A DNA stretch of 5,751 nt from Gammaproteobacteria bacterium (GCA_029861795.1 JAOTYS010000313.1:1-5751), one strand, 5' to 3'. Shown: positions 1 to 5,751, counted from the stretch's first letter. A program made the numbers and translations. The notes: generated by a model from the letters alone, not told the origin.

Positions 1-982
1 TATATCCTGGCAATGAGCCCACGATACGTTCTTCCAGAGAAGTCTGGCCGTTGACCCCGTAAACCGGCTGTAGGTGCTCATCATCAGCATCCGCAGCAAC
101 GTTGATGATATACCGCAGGAAGGCTTCCATTGTCTTGGTCGCACCGAGTCGGTTTAGTGCATGCACTACGAAGTAGCCGTCTCGCAACCAACAGTACCGA
201 TAGTCCCAGTTACGACCGCTATTTGGCGACTCCGGAATAGAGGTGGTCATCGCTGCCACTACCGCGCCCGTTTCCTCCAGGGTACACAGTTTCAGCGTAA
301 TCGCCGCACGTATGACTGCTTGCTGCCACTCAAACGGAATTGATAGGCCTCTAACCCAATTCTGCCAATATTCGCGAGTTTCCCCGAGAAATTCATGACC
401 TAATTTTGTGACGGATTCGGGGATCGTTTCGTCGGGCCCCAGGATTAAAGTGACAACCTCTTCCAAATAAAAAGCCGATTCCTCTATTACCTTGGATACT
501 GCCGCGTCGGTCGTGAGCCGTAACACCATGTCGGGGCAAACATATCTGATGTGATTGCTTCCATATGTCGTGTTGCATGGTGCGCTGCCGTAGTTGTACG
601 CGGGGCGAAGTCTTACTCGAATCCTTGGGCTGCCTTGTAGTGGTGCGATACAACGCATCAACATGATGGGCCTAAACATCCTGTCAAACTGAAAGAATCT
701 GGGGGCGAAGTCGGTAATCTTGATTGCGCTGCCATGCCTATCTTCGAGTATGGTTTCGATAATTGCGGTGTTTGTTATATATCTCTGCTCGGATCGATGG
801 AAATCTATCAATTCTATCTCGTAGAAACCAAACTGCGGCGTCACTTCATTTCCGCTCAGCAAGGAACAGAACAACGGGTCACCATCGACCCGCGGAACGC
901 AGGTCCAAACCATACGTCCTTGTCTGTCTAGTAGCGAAGAAATCTGACAGTTACCTATTATGGCCAAATCCAAATTCATCAT
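1..982 (-). CDS. GH15 glycoside hydrolase (trehalase/glucoamylase-like), C-terminus cut off by the window edge
   Basis: The frame is open for 327 codons from an ATG at 982 to the left edge, where it continues. Residues about 1-210 look like the beta-rich N-terminal domain of bacterial GH15 trehalase-like proteins: the start is MMNLDLAIIGNC, with VPRVDGDPLFCSLL near 29-42, DFAPRF near 91-96, FRPIML near 103-108 and LRPAYNYG near 125-132. From about 215 the (alpha/alpha)6 catalytic domain begins, with IPFEWQQAVIRAAITLKL and then NSGRNWDYRYCWLRD at 254-268, the conserved substrate-binding block of the family. QPVYGVNG follows at 305-312. The catalytic acids lie further on, outside the window. 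Family members hydrolyse trehalose or alpha-glucans, and the otsB neighbour favours a role in trehalose turnover. An in-frame TAG lies 9 bases upstream of the ATG, and a second ATG follows at 979. The Shine-Dalgarno sequence is weak (GAG, 7 bases before the ATG). The gap to otsB is 22 bases, so the two are probably co-transcribed. Family assignment is strong; substrate is open. Confidence 0.9.
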   Translation of the reverse strand, partial: MMNLDLAIIGNCQISSLLDRQGRMVWTCVPRVDGDPLFCSLLSGNEVTPQFGFYEIELIDFHRSEQRYITNTAIIETILEDRHGSAIKITDFAPRFFQFDRMFRPIMLMRCIAPLQGSPRIRVRLRPAYNYGSAPCNTTYGSNHIRYVCPDMVLRLTTDAAVSKVIEESAFYLEEVVTLILGPDETIPESVTKLGHEFLGETREYWQNWVRGLSIPFEWQQAVIRAAITLKLCTLEETGAVVAAMTTSIPESPNSGRNWDYRYCWLRDGYFVVHALNRLGATKTMEAFLRYIINVAADADDEHLQPVYGVNGQTSLEERIVGSLPGY

Positions 983-1004
983 TGAAGTACTCTATTAAAC
1001 TATT

Positions 1005-1748
1005 TCAGTTGTTCCCGATCAGTGACTCCAGCCAGATTAGTACCTCCGAAACATCGTCTAGATGCCACTGCGCTAGGGTCATGGTCGTGATCCCGACACC
1101 TATCGAGTGACCGCCTAGACGGTTCACGACCTCAAAACCGTCCTCGTCCGTAACATCATCCCCGACGAAGACCGGCTGACGTCCCTCAAAAGGCAGCTCC
1201 TGCATAAAAGCGCTGATGGCAGTGCCCTTATTAGAGCCTAGCGGTTTAATTTCAAACACCATTTTCCCACTCACTACTTGAAAATCCGGTTCCAATAGAG
1301 GTGTGAGTTGCCTGATATGGTCTTCTATGCGAGCTTCTAGTTCAGGCGCACCCCTGAAATGTAGTGCCACCGCTGGACCCTTATCCTCGACAAATATGCC
1401 TGAATTCTCGCGGGCGAATTCTGTTAGTTTCTCCTTGATCTTTGTTATTTGGAAGTCATTGAAGTTGTATCGGTGTAGCTTCCCTGCTGCATCGCGTCGT
1501 TCTAGTCCATGAAGTCCGGCGACTGGTACCTGAAGAGGCCCAAATAGTTTGTCTATATCTGCGATTGGTCTCCCGCTGATCAGTGCGATTGCCCCACCTA
1601 TCACATCATATAAGCGAGCCAGTAACTCGATTAACCTCGGTGTTGGATTGACCAGATCGGGGTGTTCGGCGATTTCAAGTAAGGTGCCGTCTATATCCAA
1701 AAAGATCGCCCAATTCCCCTGACCTTTCGGTAGTCGAAGATGTGTCAC
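1005..1748 (-). CDS. otsB: Trehalose-6-phosphate phosphatase
   Basis: This is a 247-residue HAD-superfamily phosphatase that removes phosphate from trehalose 6-phosphate in the cytoplasm, the second step of the OtsA-OtsB pathway. All HAD motifs are visible: FLDIDGTLL with nucleophile D18 and acid/base D20, LISGRP at 56-61 (motif II serine/threonine position), K174 in the SNKGTAI block (motif III), and VGDDVTDEDGF at 195-205 (motif IV, Mg binding). GLHGLERR at 78-85 is typical of trehalose phosphatases. Length is normal for the bacterial family. The start is a GTG at 1748: a TAG in the same frame ends directly before it, and no in-frame Met occurs until residue 163. AGGGTG at 1755-1760 with a 6-base spacer serves as ribosome binding site. 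It lies downstream of a decayed permease gene and 22 bases upstream of the GH15 gene. Assignment is firm. Confidence 0.95.
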   Translation of the reverse strand: MTHLRLPKGQGNWAIFLDIDGTLLEIAEHPDLVNPTPRLIELLARLYDVIGGAIALISGRPIADIDKLFGPLQVPVAGLHGLERRDAAGKLHRYNFNDFQITKIKEKLTEFARENSGIFVEDKGPAVALHFRGAPELEARIEDHIRQLTPLLEPDFQVVSGKMVFEIKPLGSNKGTAISAFMQELPFEGRQPVFVGDDVTDEDGFEVVNRLGGHSIGVGITTMTLAQWHLDDVSEVLIWLESLIGNN

Positions 1749-1754
1749 CTATAT

Positions 1755-1760
1755 CACCCT
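1755..1760 (-). promoter_or_regulatory. Ribosome binding site that fixes the GTG start of otsB
   Basis: On the minus strand AGGGTG stands 6 bases before the GTG at 1748. Because TAG (1749-1751) blocks any upstream extension in this frame, this site together with the GTG is the best supported start for otsB. Confidence 0.6.
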
Positions 1761-1809
1761 AGCAGGAGATCCAGATTTTTTCATTATCGCCTTTCTACTC
1801 CCTGTCTCC

Positions 1810-2261
1810 TTACAGTTTGCCCGAATCAGCCCTAGCATGGCCAACACTATGAGCAACAACAGTGCGAATTTGCGAATGGATTCGAGCTGGACACTCACGA
1901 ATTGACAGTGCCATGAGTATCAGCAGCGAGATGGTCATTCGTATTGGCGCCGCTTGAAGACTCGACAGTAAATAGACCCCAACAGGTGTTGCAATCGCCA
2001 TACTCAGATAGAGCGATGCTAGGGTGCGTCAATATCCTTCCAAACCGTGGGTAGCATGTGAATGCTAGCGGCCACTTCGAGCAACAACACCGTGGGTACA
2101 ACTTTGGCAGGTGGCAACGCCAGCGACGCGCCGCTGACTACTAGTGCTGAGAAGCCGAATCCCGTGTAACCATGAATGACAGCGGCGACTAATACGACCA
2201 GCACGAGGTAACCGACCCCCGCCACGCTGAGATTGAGGTCCGCGAGCAGGCGGTGCAGCAT
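1810..2261 (-). pseudogene. TauE/SafE-family sulfite exporter-like permease, frameshifted and internally deleted
   Basis: TauE/SafE permeases export sulfite or related organosulfur anions and are usually about 250 residues with 7-8 helices. Here the frame begins at ATG 2261 with MLHRLLADLNL, then a helix, then the family-like block IHGYTGFGFSALVVSG, LPPAKVVPTVLLLEV and TVWKDID. It stops at TAG (2019-2021) after 80 residues. The continuing homology (TLASLYLSMAIATPVGVY, then AAPIRMTISLLIL) is in another frame from about 2028 to 1909, so a frameshift lies near 2026-2031. The expected central helices are then missing. A last hydrophobic helix, IRKFALLLLIVLAMLGLIRA (about 1818-1877), is back in the first frame and resembles the family's C-terminal helix. 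No single frame spans the gene, so a working exporter is very unlikely. It follows xsc by 142 bases, which fits a former role in exporting the sulfite made by Xsc. Sequencing error could explain the shift but not the missing middle. Confidence 0.8.
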
Positions 2262-2348
2262 CTGGTACGGGCCTACTCTGAGACGTCCGTCGTTAGACAG
2301 GACCTGATTATTCGACGCTACGCGTCTGGCGGAAAGACGAACTTATTT

Positions 2349-2378
2349 TCTATAAATAACTCAGATTCGTCGGTTCAA
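2349..2378 (-). promoter_or_regulatory. Candidate sigma-70-type promoter upstream of the permease remnant
   Basis: On the minus strand TTGAAC (2373-2378) and TATAGA (2349-2354) are separated by 18 bases in an AT-rich stretch between xsc and the permease remnant. Each hexamer matches the consensus at four positions. It could drive the remnant and otsB-GH15 separately from the xsc transcript. Support is by pattern only. Confidence 0.3.
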
Positions 2379-2404
2379 AAAAACAGCGCTCTGCGTACTG
2401 CACT
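2377..2404 (-). terminator. Weak candidate rho-independent terminator after xsc
   Basis: Directly at the end of xsc the minus strand reads AGTGC (2400-2404), ten loop bases, GCGCT (2385-2389), one G, then seven T (2377-2383). The stem is five pairs including one G-U pair, so it is weak, but the T tract and position fit. The T tract abuts and slightly overlaps the candidate -35 TTGAAC. The rest of the 142-base gap before the permease start holds no gene. Confidence 0.35.
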
Positions 2405-4152
2405 TAGACGTAGTCTCTGTATTTATCCAAATGTCGAATTGGTTTGCTTAGGGCGTCGCGGCGGAAAGGGTCCCCTAGCTCGCGTGTGCACATCACCTCG
2501 ATGATGGTGGTCTTGCCGGATTTCTGATCGCTGCACGCCTTATCTAAGGCGGGCCCCACGTCTTCTAATCGGTCGACAGTAACGCCTTGAGCTCCCATTG
2601 ATCTGGCGACTTGCGCCCAGCTCGGGCTTTGTAGGTTCACGCCTTCGAACCGGTTGCCGTAGAAGTCGACTTGGTTTTTCTTCTCTGCACCCCATTGGCG
2701 ATTATTGAAAACCACGGGTGTGACGGAAATGTTTTCGCGCACGCAGGTTAAGATTTCCACCATGCTCATCGCCCAGGCACCGTCGCCTACATAGGCGACC
2801 GCTGGGCGGTCGGGTGCTGCAACTTTCGCACCGATAATGGTGGGGAACGCGTAACCACAATTGCCAAAACTCATGGCCGCAAAAAAACTGTTGGGTTTGT
2901 TGAAGCGTAGGTAACTATTGGAGACCGAACAGATGTTGCCGATGTCGGTGGAGACCATGACATCTCCTGGCATTGCTTTCTCCAGTTCGCGCAATACCTG
3001 ACGTGGATGTAGCATGCCGGCGTCTTCTGCGGCGACTTTTTGACTCCAGTCGTCAGTCTCTTCGGCCCATTGGTTGAGTTCGGATTCCCAGGTATCCTTT
3101 TGGCGTTTGATTTCCGCTTGACGCTTCTCTCTATTTTGTCGACTGGCGAGCTCTTTGTTTTGTAGTCGATCCGAGATGGCTTCGGCGGTGGCCTTAGCAT
3201 CGCCGCACACCCCCACCGATATCGGCTTCACCAGTCCCAACATGCGGTGATCAGCATCGACCTGAATAATCTTGGCGTCCTTGGGCCAATAATCGATCCC
3301 ATGTTGGGGTAGGGTCCCAAAGGGTCCAAGTCGTGTGCCCATGGCGAGCACGACGTCCGCTTGACTGATGAGCTTCATCCCCGCCTTAGATCCTTGATAA
3401 CCCAATGGGCCGCACCAAAGCGGATGATTAGCTGGGAAAGAGTCATTATGGAGATAGCTGTTGACTACCGGCGCATTGAGATGCTCAGCCAGCGCCACGG
3501 CCGCCTGCACACCGCCCGACATTACTACGCCGCCACCGGAAACAATGACTGGAAATTTGGCTGACGCCAATAGTGAAGCTGCCTCGTTTAGTGTTTGTTC
3601 ACCACCCGGACCTCGTTCCACCACACGAGGTTGTGGGATCTCAACATCCACATCACCGTAGAAATGGTCTCGCGGAATGTTCAGTTGACTTGGACCTCCC
3701 TCTGCCATGGCCATGTCGAAACAGCGCGCGGTGAACTCTGCCATCCGACCAGGACTGTTAACATGACCCTGGTACTTGGTGATCTTGGAGAAGATCGGAA
3801 GTTGTTCGGTCTCTTGGAACCCGCCAAGCCCCAAAGTGTTTGAGCCTGTTTCCGGAGTGATGGCTACTACGGGAGTGTGGGCCCAATAAGCTGCGGCAAT
3901 GGCGGTGACAAAGTTGGTAATTCCAGGGCCGTTTTGCCCAATGCATACACCGTGGCGACCACTGACGCGGGCGTAACCGTCTGCCATATGAGCCGCACCT
4001 TGTTCGTGCACTGTGGGAATAAAACGGATCCCTGCGGGCGGAAAGATATCGAGCGCATCCATATAGGCGGAACCGACAATTCCAAATACTTCGGAAACAC
4101 CCTGGGCCACCAGGGTCTCGACAAAGGCTTCACTAGCGGTCATACGAGTCAT
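2404..4152 (-). CDS. xsc: Sulfoacetaldehyde acetyltransferase
   Basis: This 582-residue thiamine-diphosphate enzyme converts sulfoacetaldehyde and phosphate into acetyl phosphate and sulfite (EC 2.3.3.15), the C-S bond-breaking step of taurine and related C2-sulfonate catabolism in the cytoplasm. Three domains are in order: an N-terminal pyrimidine-binding domain (about 1-170) with the activating glutamate E50 in HEQGAAHMADGYAR; a central domain (about 187-325) with SGGGVVMSGG and MGTRLGPFGTLPQ; and a C-terminal diphosphate-binding domain (about 380-560) with VGDGAW at 455-460 and FNNRQWGAEKKNQ at 482-494, which form the GDG...NN cofactor motif. The stretch ITPETGSNTLGLGGFQETEQ and the SFGNCGYAFPT block are typical of Xsc rather than acetolactate synthase. 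The start ATG at 4152 has AGGGAG (4160-4165) 7 bases upstream; an internal ATG at 4143 is an alternative. It lies 72 bases downstream of ald, likely in the same operon. Acetyl phosphate needs a phosphotransacetylase, not seen here. Confidence 0.96.
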   Translation of the reverse strand: MTRMTASEAFVETLVAQGVSEVFGIVGSAYMDALDIFPPAGIRFIPTVHEQGAAHMADGYARVSGRHGVCIGQNGPGITNFVTAIAAAYWAHTPVVAITPETGSNTLGLGGFQETEQLPIFSKITKYQGHVNSPGRMAEFTARCFDMAMAEGGPSQLNIPRDHFYGDVDVEIPQPRVVERGPGGEQTLNEAASLLASAKFPVIVSGGGVVMSGGVQAAVALAEHLNAPVVNSYLHNDSFPANHPLWCGPLGYQGSKAGMKLISQADVVLAMGTRLGPFGTLPQHGIDYWPKDAKIIQVDADHRMLGLVKPISVGVCGDAKATAEAISDRLQNKELASRQNREKRQAEIKRQKDTWESELNQWAEETDDWSQKVAAEDAGMLHPRQVLRELEKAMPGDVMVSTDIGNICSVSNSYLRFNKPNSFFAAMSFGNCGYAFPTIIGAKVAAPDRPAVAYVGDGAWAMSMVEILTCVRENISVTPVVFNNRQWGAEKKNQVDFYGNRFEGVNLQSPSWAQVARSMGAQGVTVDRLEDVGPALDKACSDQKSGKTTIIEVMCTRELGDPFRRDALSKPIRHLDKYRDYV

Positions 4153-4184
4153 GTAATTGCTCCCTGATTACAAGAGTCCTGCAG

Positions 4185-4216
4185 GGCGGTTGCGCCGCCG
4201 ACCTACAAATTTAGGT
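4185..4216 (-). promoter_or_regulatory. Two short tandem hairpins in the ald-xsc intergenic gap
   Basis: In transcript order the first inverted repeat is ACCTA-AATTTG-TAGGT (4201-4216) and the second is GGCGG-CGCAA-CCGCC (4185-4199). Both stems are perfect, five pairs each, and only the first base is shared context. No T tract follows, so this does not look like a terminator. It could mark RNA processing or modulate xsc translation, whose ribosome binding site is about 20 bases further on. Function is inferred only. Confidence 0.35.
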
Positions 4217-4224
4217 TGCGCGAA

Positions 4225-5343
4225 TTAGTCGGCTAAGGCATCCAGTGCCGGTTTGTACGGATAACCCAGATCCGCTGCGACCTCCTTGTAGGTAACATCT
4301 CCCTTGTGAACGTTGAGACCTTCACGTAGATGTTCGTCGTCCAACAATGCTTGCTTATACCCTTTGTTCGCCAAGGTGATCACATGCGGCAATGTCACGT
4401 TGTTCAGCGCAAAGGTAGAAGTCCTGGGCACACCGCCTGGCATGTTTGCTACACAATAGTGGACCACGTCATCCACAATATAAGTGGGCTCTGCGTGAGT
4501 GGTGGGTCTCGATGTTTCGAAACAGCCTCCTTGATCAATGGCAACATCGACCACCACAGCGCCGGGTTTCATATTTTTTACCATCTCGGCGGTAACAAGT
4601 TTCGGCGCCGCAGCGCCCGGCACGAGCACCCCACCGATTACCAGGTCAGCGTTGAGTACATGCGTCTCCAACGCATCGCGTGTCGCATAGACCGTGTTCA
4701 CCGGTCGTAAGAACAGTCGCCAAAGCGCTTTCAGCGCCTCAGTGGATCTATCCACGACCCACACATCGGCACCCATGCCTATGGCGATGTGGGCGGCATT
4801 GGTTCCCACCACGCCACCGCCGAGGATCACCACCTTGGCCGGGTCTACGCCGGGCACCCCACCAAGCAACATTCCTAATCCGCCATGGGCCTTTTCTAGG
4901 CAATGGGCCCCCGCCTGCACCGACATGCGACCTGCTACCTCTGACATCGGTGCCAGTAACGGCAGTCCGCCATAAGAAGACGTTACGGTCTCGTAGGCGA
5001 TACATATCGCACCGCTTTTCACCAAGTCGGCGGTCTGTTCTGGATCTGGAGCTAGATGAAGATATGTGAATAACACCTGGTCCGGCTGCAACATTGCGCG
5101 CTCGTTGGCTTGTGGTTCTTTCACCTTGACTATCATCTCGGCACGGCGAAAGATCTCCTCGGCGTTGTCTACAATGGTCGCCCCAACCGACTGGTAGTTC
5201 GCATCGGTGGCGCCGATACCCTGACCCGCGTTACGTTGCACCAGTACGCTGTGACCGTGTGCTATGACCTCACGTACTCCGTATGGCGCGAGTCCAACAC
5301 GATATTCGTGGTTCTTGATTTCTTTGGGAATGCCCACCAGCAT
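4225..5343 (-). CDS. ald: Alanine dehydrogenase (NAD-dependent)
   Basis: This 372-residue cytoplasmic enzyme oxidatively deaminates L-alanine to pyruvate, ammonium and NADH (EC 1.4.1.1). Length and motifs are those of the AlaDH family. Substrate residues R15 (KEIKNHEYRVG), K75 (VKVKEPQ) and catalytic H96 (YLHLAP) are present. The Rossmann glycine motif ILGGGVVGTNAA is at 173-184, with D198 positioned for the adenosine ribose, and catalytic D270 is in DVAIDQGGCFETSRP. ANMPGGVPRTSTFALNN near the C-terminus is the family signature. The ATG at 5343 has a strong AAAGGAG site 6 bases upstream. Upstream of xsc, Ald fits the known arrangement in which alanine formed by taurine:pyruvate aminotransferase is turned back into pyruvate and the taurine nitrogen is released as ammonium. 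A general role in alanine catabolism is possible but less favoured by the location. The loop ALKALWRLFLRPV (203-215) differs from the more usual acidic/glycine version but is in frame. Confidence 0.96.
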   Translation of the reverse strand: MLVGIPKEIKNHEYRVGLAPYGVREVIAHGHSVLVQRNAGQGIGATDANYQSVGATIVDNAEEIFRRAEMIVKVKEPQANERAMLQPDQVLFTYLHLAPDPEQTADLVKSGAICIAYETVTSSYGGLPLLAPMSEVAGRMSVQAGAHCLEKAHGGLGMLLGGVPGVDPAKVVILGGGVVGTNAAHIAIGMGADVWVVDRSTEALKALWRLFLRPVNTVYATRDALETHVLNADLVIGGVLVPGAAAPKLVTAEMVKNMKPGAVVVDVAIDQGGCFETSRPTTHAEPTYIVDDVVHYCVANMPGGVPRTSTFALNNVTLPHVITLANKGYKQALLDDEHLREGLNVHKGDVTYKEVAADLGYPYKPALDALAD

Positions 5344-5349
5344 CGTTAT

Positions 5350-5356
5350 CTCCTTT
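5350..5356 (-). promoter_or_regulatory. Strong ribosome binding site of ald
   Basis: AAAGGAG on the minus strand, 6 bases before the ATG at 5343, is the best Shine-Dalgarno sequence in the window. It confirms the ald start and suggests high expression. Confidence 0.75.
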
Positions 5357-5432
5357 GGGGTAGCAGCGCTTTCAGTTTAAACCCCACAGCTACAAGAACG
5401 GTCGGTAAAACACGACTAAACTAGGTTGCCGC

Positions 5433-5481
5433 ACTATTCCCGCATAGTACCAGTCCACAGATTTCCGCTGTACCAGAAATC
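5433..5481 (-). promoter_or_regulatory. Candidate MocR/TauR-type operator upstream of ald
   Basis: The minus strand carries CTGGTAC twice in direct orientation (5470-5476 and 5447-5453), repeating every 23 bases, about two helical turns. GATTTC/GAAATC (5460-5465 and 5476-5481) form a perfect inverted repeat around the space next to the first copy, and ACTAT/ATAGT (5444-5448 and 5433-5437) follow the second copy. MocR-family regulators such as GabR and TauR are known to use direct repeats, and as I recall the Rhodobacter capsulatus TauR repeat starts CTGGAC. The site lies between the regulator gene fragment and ald, in the right place to control ald-xsc. I could not find a convincing -35/-10 pair after it. 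The link to the regulator is inference. Confidence 0.45.
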
Positions 5482-5554
5482 CGATGCCGGTGGCCGAAAC
5501 ACCAAGACGTTACCACCAGCCTTCGCAAAGGCATCCTACACGGGGTGGGGGAAG

Positions 5555-5751
5555 TTAGACTGGGCTTGTCAGTTCACCTACCAACTGGGCCAGCTCACGG
5601 ACCCCTGGCGTGATTCGATCGGTGGGGATTGAGGAGAAACCCAGGCGAAAGTAGTTTTTCGGTGGGCTGTCGGAGAGAAAATGCACATCGCCGCGCTCGA
5701 TCAAAATGCCGTGTTCGGCGGCTCGCTCTGCGAGCTGGGCTGCATCCAGTG
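5555..5751 (-). CDS. MocR-type (GntR/aminotransferase) transcriptional regulator, C-terminal 64 residues only
   Basis: Only the end of this gene is in the window; it stops with TAA at 5555-5557. The visible residues begin LDAAQLAERAAEHGILIERG, followed by DVHFLSDSPPKNYFRLGFSS and then IPTDRITPGVRELAQLV. This matches the C-terminal small domain of fold-type I aminotransferases as found in MocR-family regulators, where GVLIEPGD...NYFRLGFSSIP is typical. Such proteins have an N-terminal GntR winged helix and a PLP-binding aminotransferase-like domain that senses an amine. Both key parts, including the PLP lysine, lie outside the window. Next to ald-xsc it is plausibly TauR, the taurine-responsive activator. 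An ordinary class I aminotransferase cannot be excluded from this fragment. It is not the end of a class III taurine:pyruvate aminotransferase. It runs in the same direction as ald, 211 bases upstream. Confidence 0.75.
   Translation of the reverse strand, partial: LDAAQLAERAAEHGILIERGDVHFLSDSPPKNYFRLGFSSIPTDRITPGVRELAQLVGELTSPV

Noticed and set aside
161..1110. Plus-strand frames and a minus-strand frame (393-653) over the GH15 gene
   Set aside because: The minus frame from 982 to the edge carries continuous GH15 homology, so these are shadows in other frames.
1783..1788. GATAAT on the minus strand as a -10 box for otsB
   Set aside because: No acceptable -35 hexamer lies 15-19 bases upstream, so it is not supported as a promoter.
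4330..5069. Long plus-strand open frames opposite ald
   Set aside because: They are antisense shadows of a firmly identified gene; their residue make-up is rich in R, H and P with no motif.
5437..5535. A 33-codon open stretch on the minus strand between the regulator end and ald (contains AGGNVLVFRPP)
   Set aside because: It is bounded by stops, has no start codon or ribosome site, and I recognise no family. It overlaps the repeat-rich candidate operator, so it is most likely chance.
5524..5537. Small inverted repeat GCCTT/AAGGC in the gap after the regulator gene as a terminator
   Set aside because: The exact short stem (about 5520-5533) has only five pairs with a four-base loop and no T tract after it on the minus strand, so it is not a credible terminator.
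5426..5632. Plus-strand open frame over the ald upstream gap and the regulator end
   Set aside because: It overlaps the well-supported C-terminus of the regulator on the other strand and shows no recognisable domain or ribosome site.
1..5751. tRNA, rRNA, CRISPR arrays, insertion sequences, attachment sites
   Set aside because: No cloverleaf-like or rRNA-like stretch, regular repeat-spacer array, transposase or terminal inverted repeat was seen by eye; a tRNAscan and IS search would confirm.

Overview
The window is a bacterial chromosomal segment, most likely from a gammaproteobacterium or a related proteobacterium of moderate GC. This rests on protein family content only. Every gene lies on the minus strand, so the transcription order runs from the right edge to the left edge: end of a MocR-type (GntR plus aminotransferase) regulator, then ald, xsc, a broken tauE/safE-like permease gene, otsB, and finally a GH15 glycosidase gene that runs off the left edge.

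The right half (about 2400-5751) is a C2-sulfonate (taurine-type) catabolic block. Xsc cleaves sulfoacetaldehyde with phosphate into acetyl phosphate and sulfite. Ald deaminates alanine to pyruvate, which recycles the amino acceptor of a taurine:pyruvate aminotransferase. The regulator fragment fits the TauR kind of MocR protein. The gap between it and ald holds a repeated CTGGTAC motif plus inverted repeats that could be its operator. No taurine aminotransferase, taurine dehydrogenase, phosphotransacetylase or taurine transporter is present in the window.

The middle (about 1810-2261) is the remnant of a TauE/SafE sulfite-exporter-type gene. The N-terminal helices are intact, the frame then shifts, most of the middle is gone, and the last transmembrane helix survives back in the original frame. 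It lies directly downstream of xsc, where a sulfite exporter would be useful, so its decay is the most notable event in the window.

The left half (1-1748) is a trehalose block. OtsB (trehalose-6-phosphate phosphatase) starts at a GTG directly after a TAG. It is followed 22 bases later by a GH15 trehalase/glucoamylase-like gene that is open for 327 codons to the edge. In many proteobacteria otsB, a GH15 gene and otsA lie together, so otsA is expected just past the left edge. This part looks visibly more AT-rich than ald-xsc. No RNA genes, CRISPR arrays, insertion sequences or origins were seen. I found no wholly new system; the interesting points are the degraded exporter, the candidate regulator site and the joining of taurine and trehalose genes.
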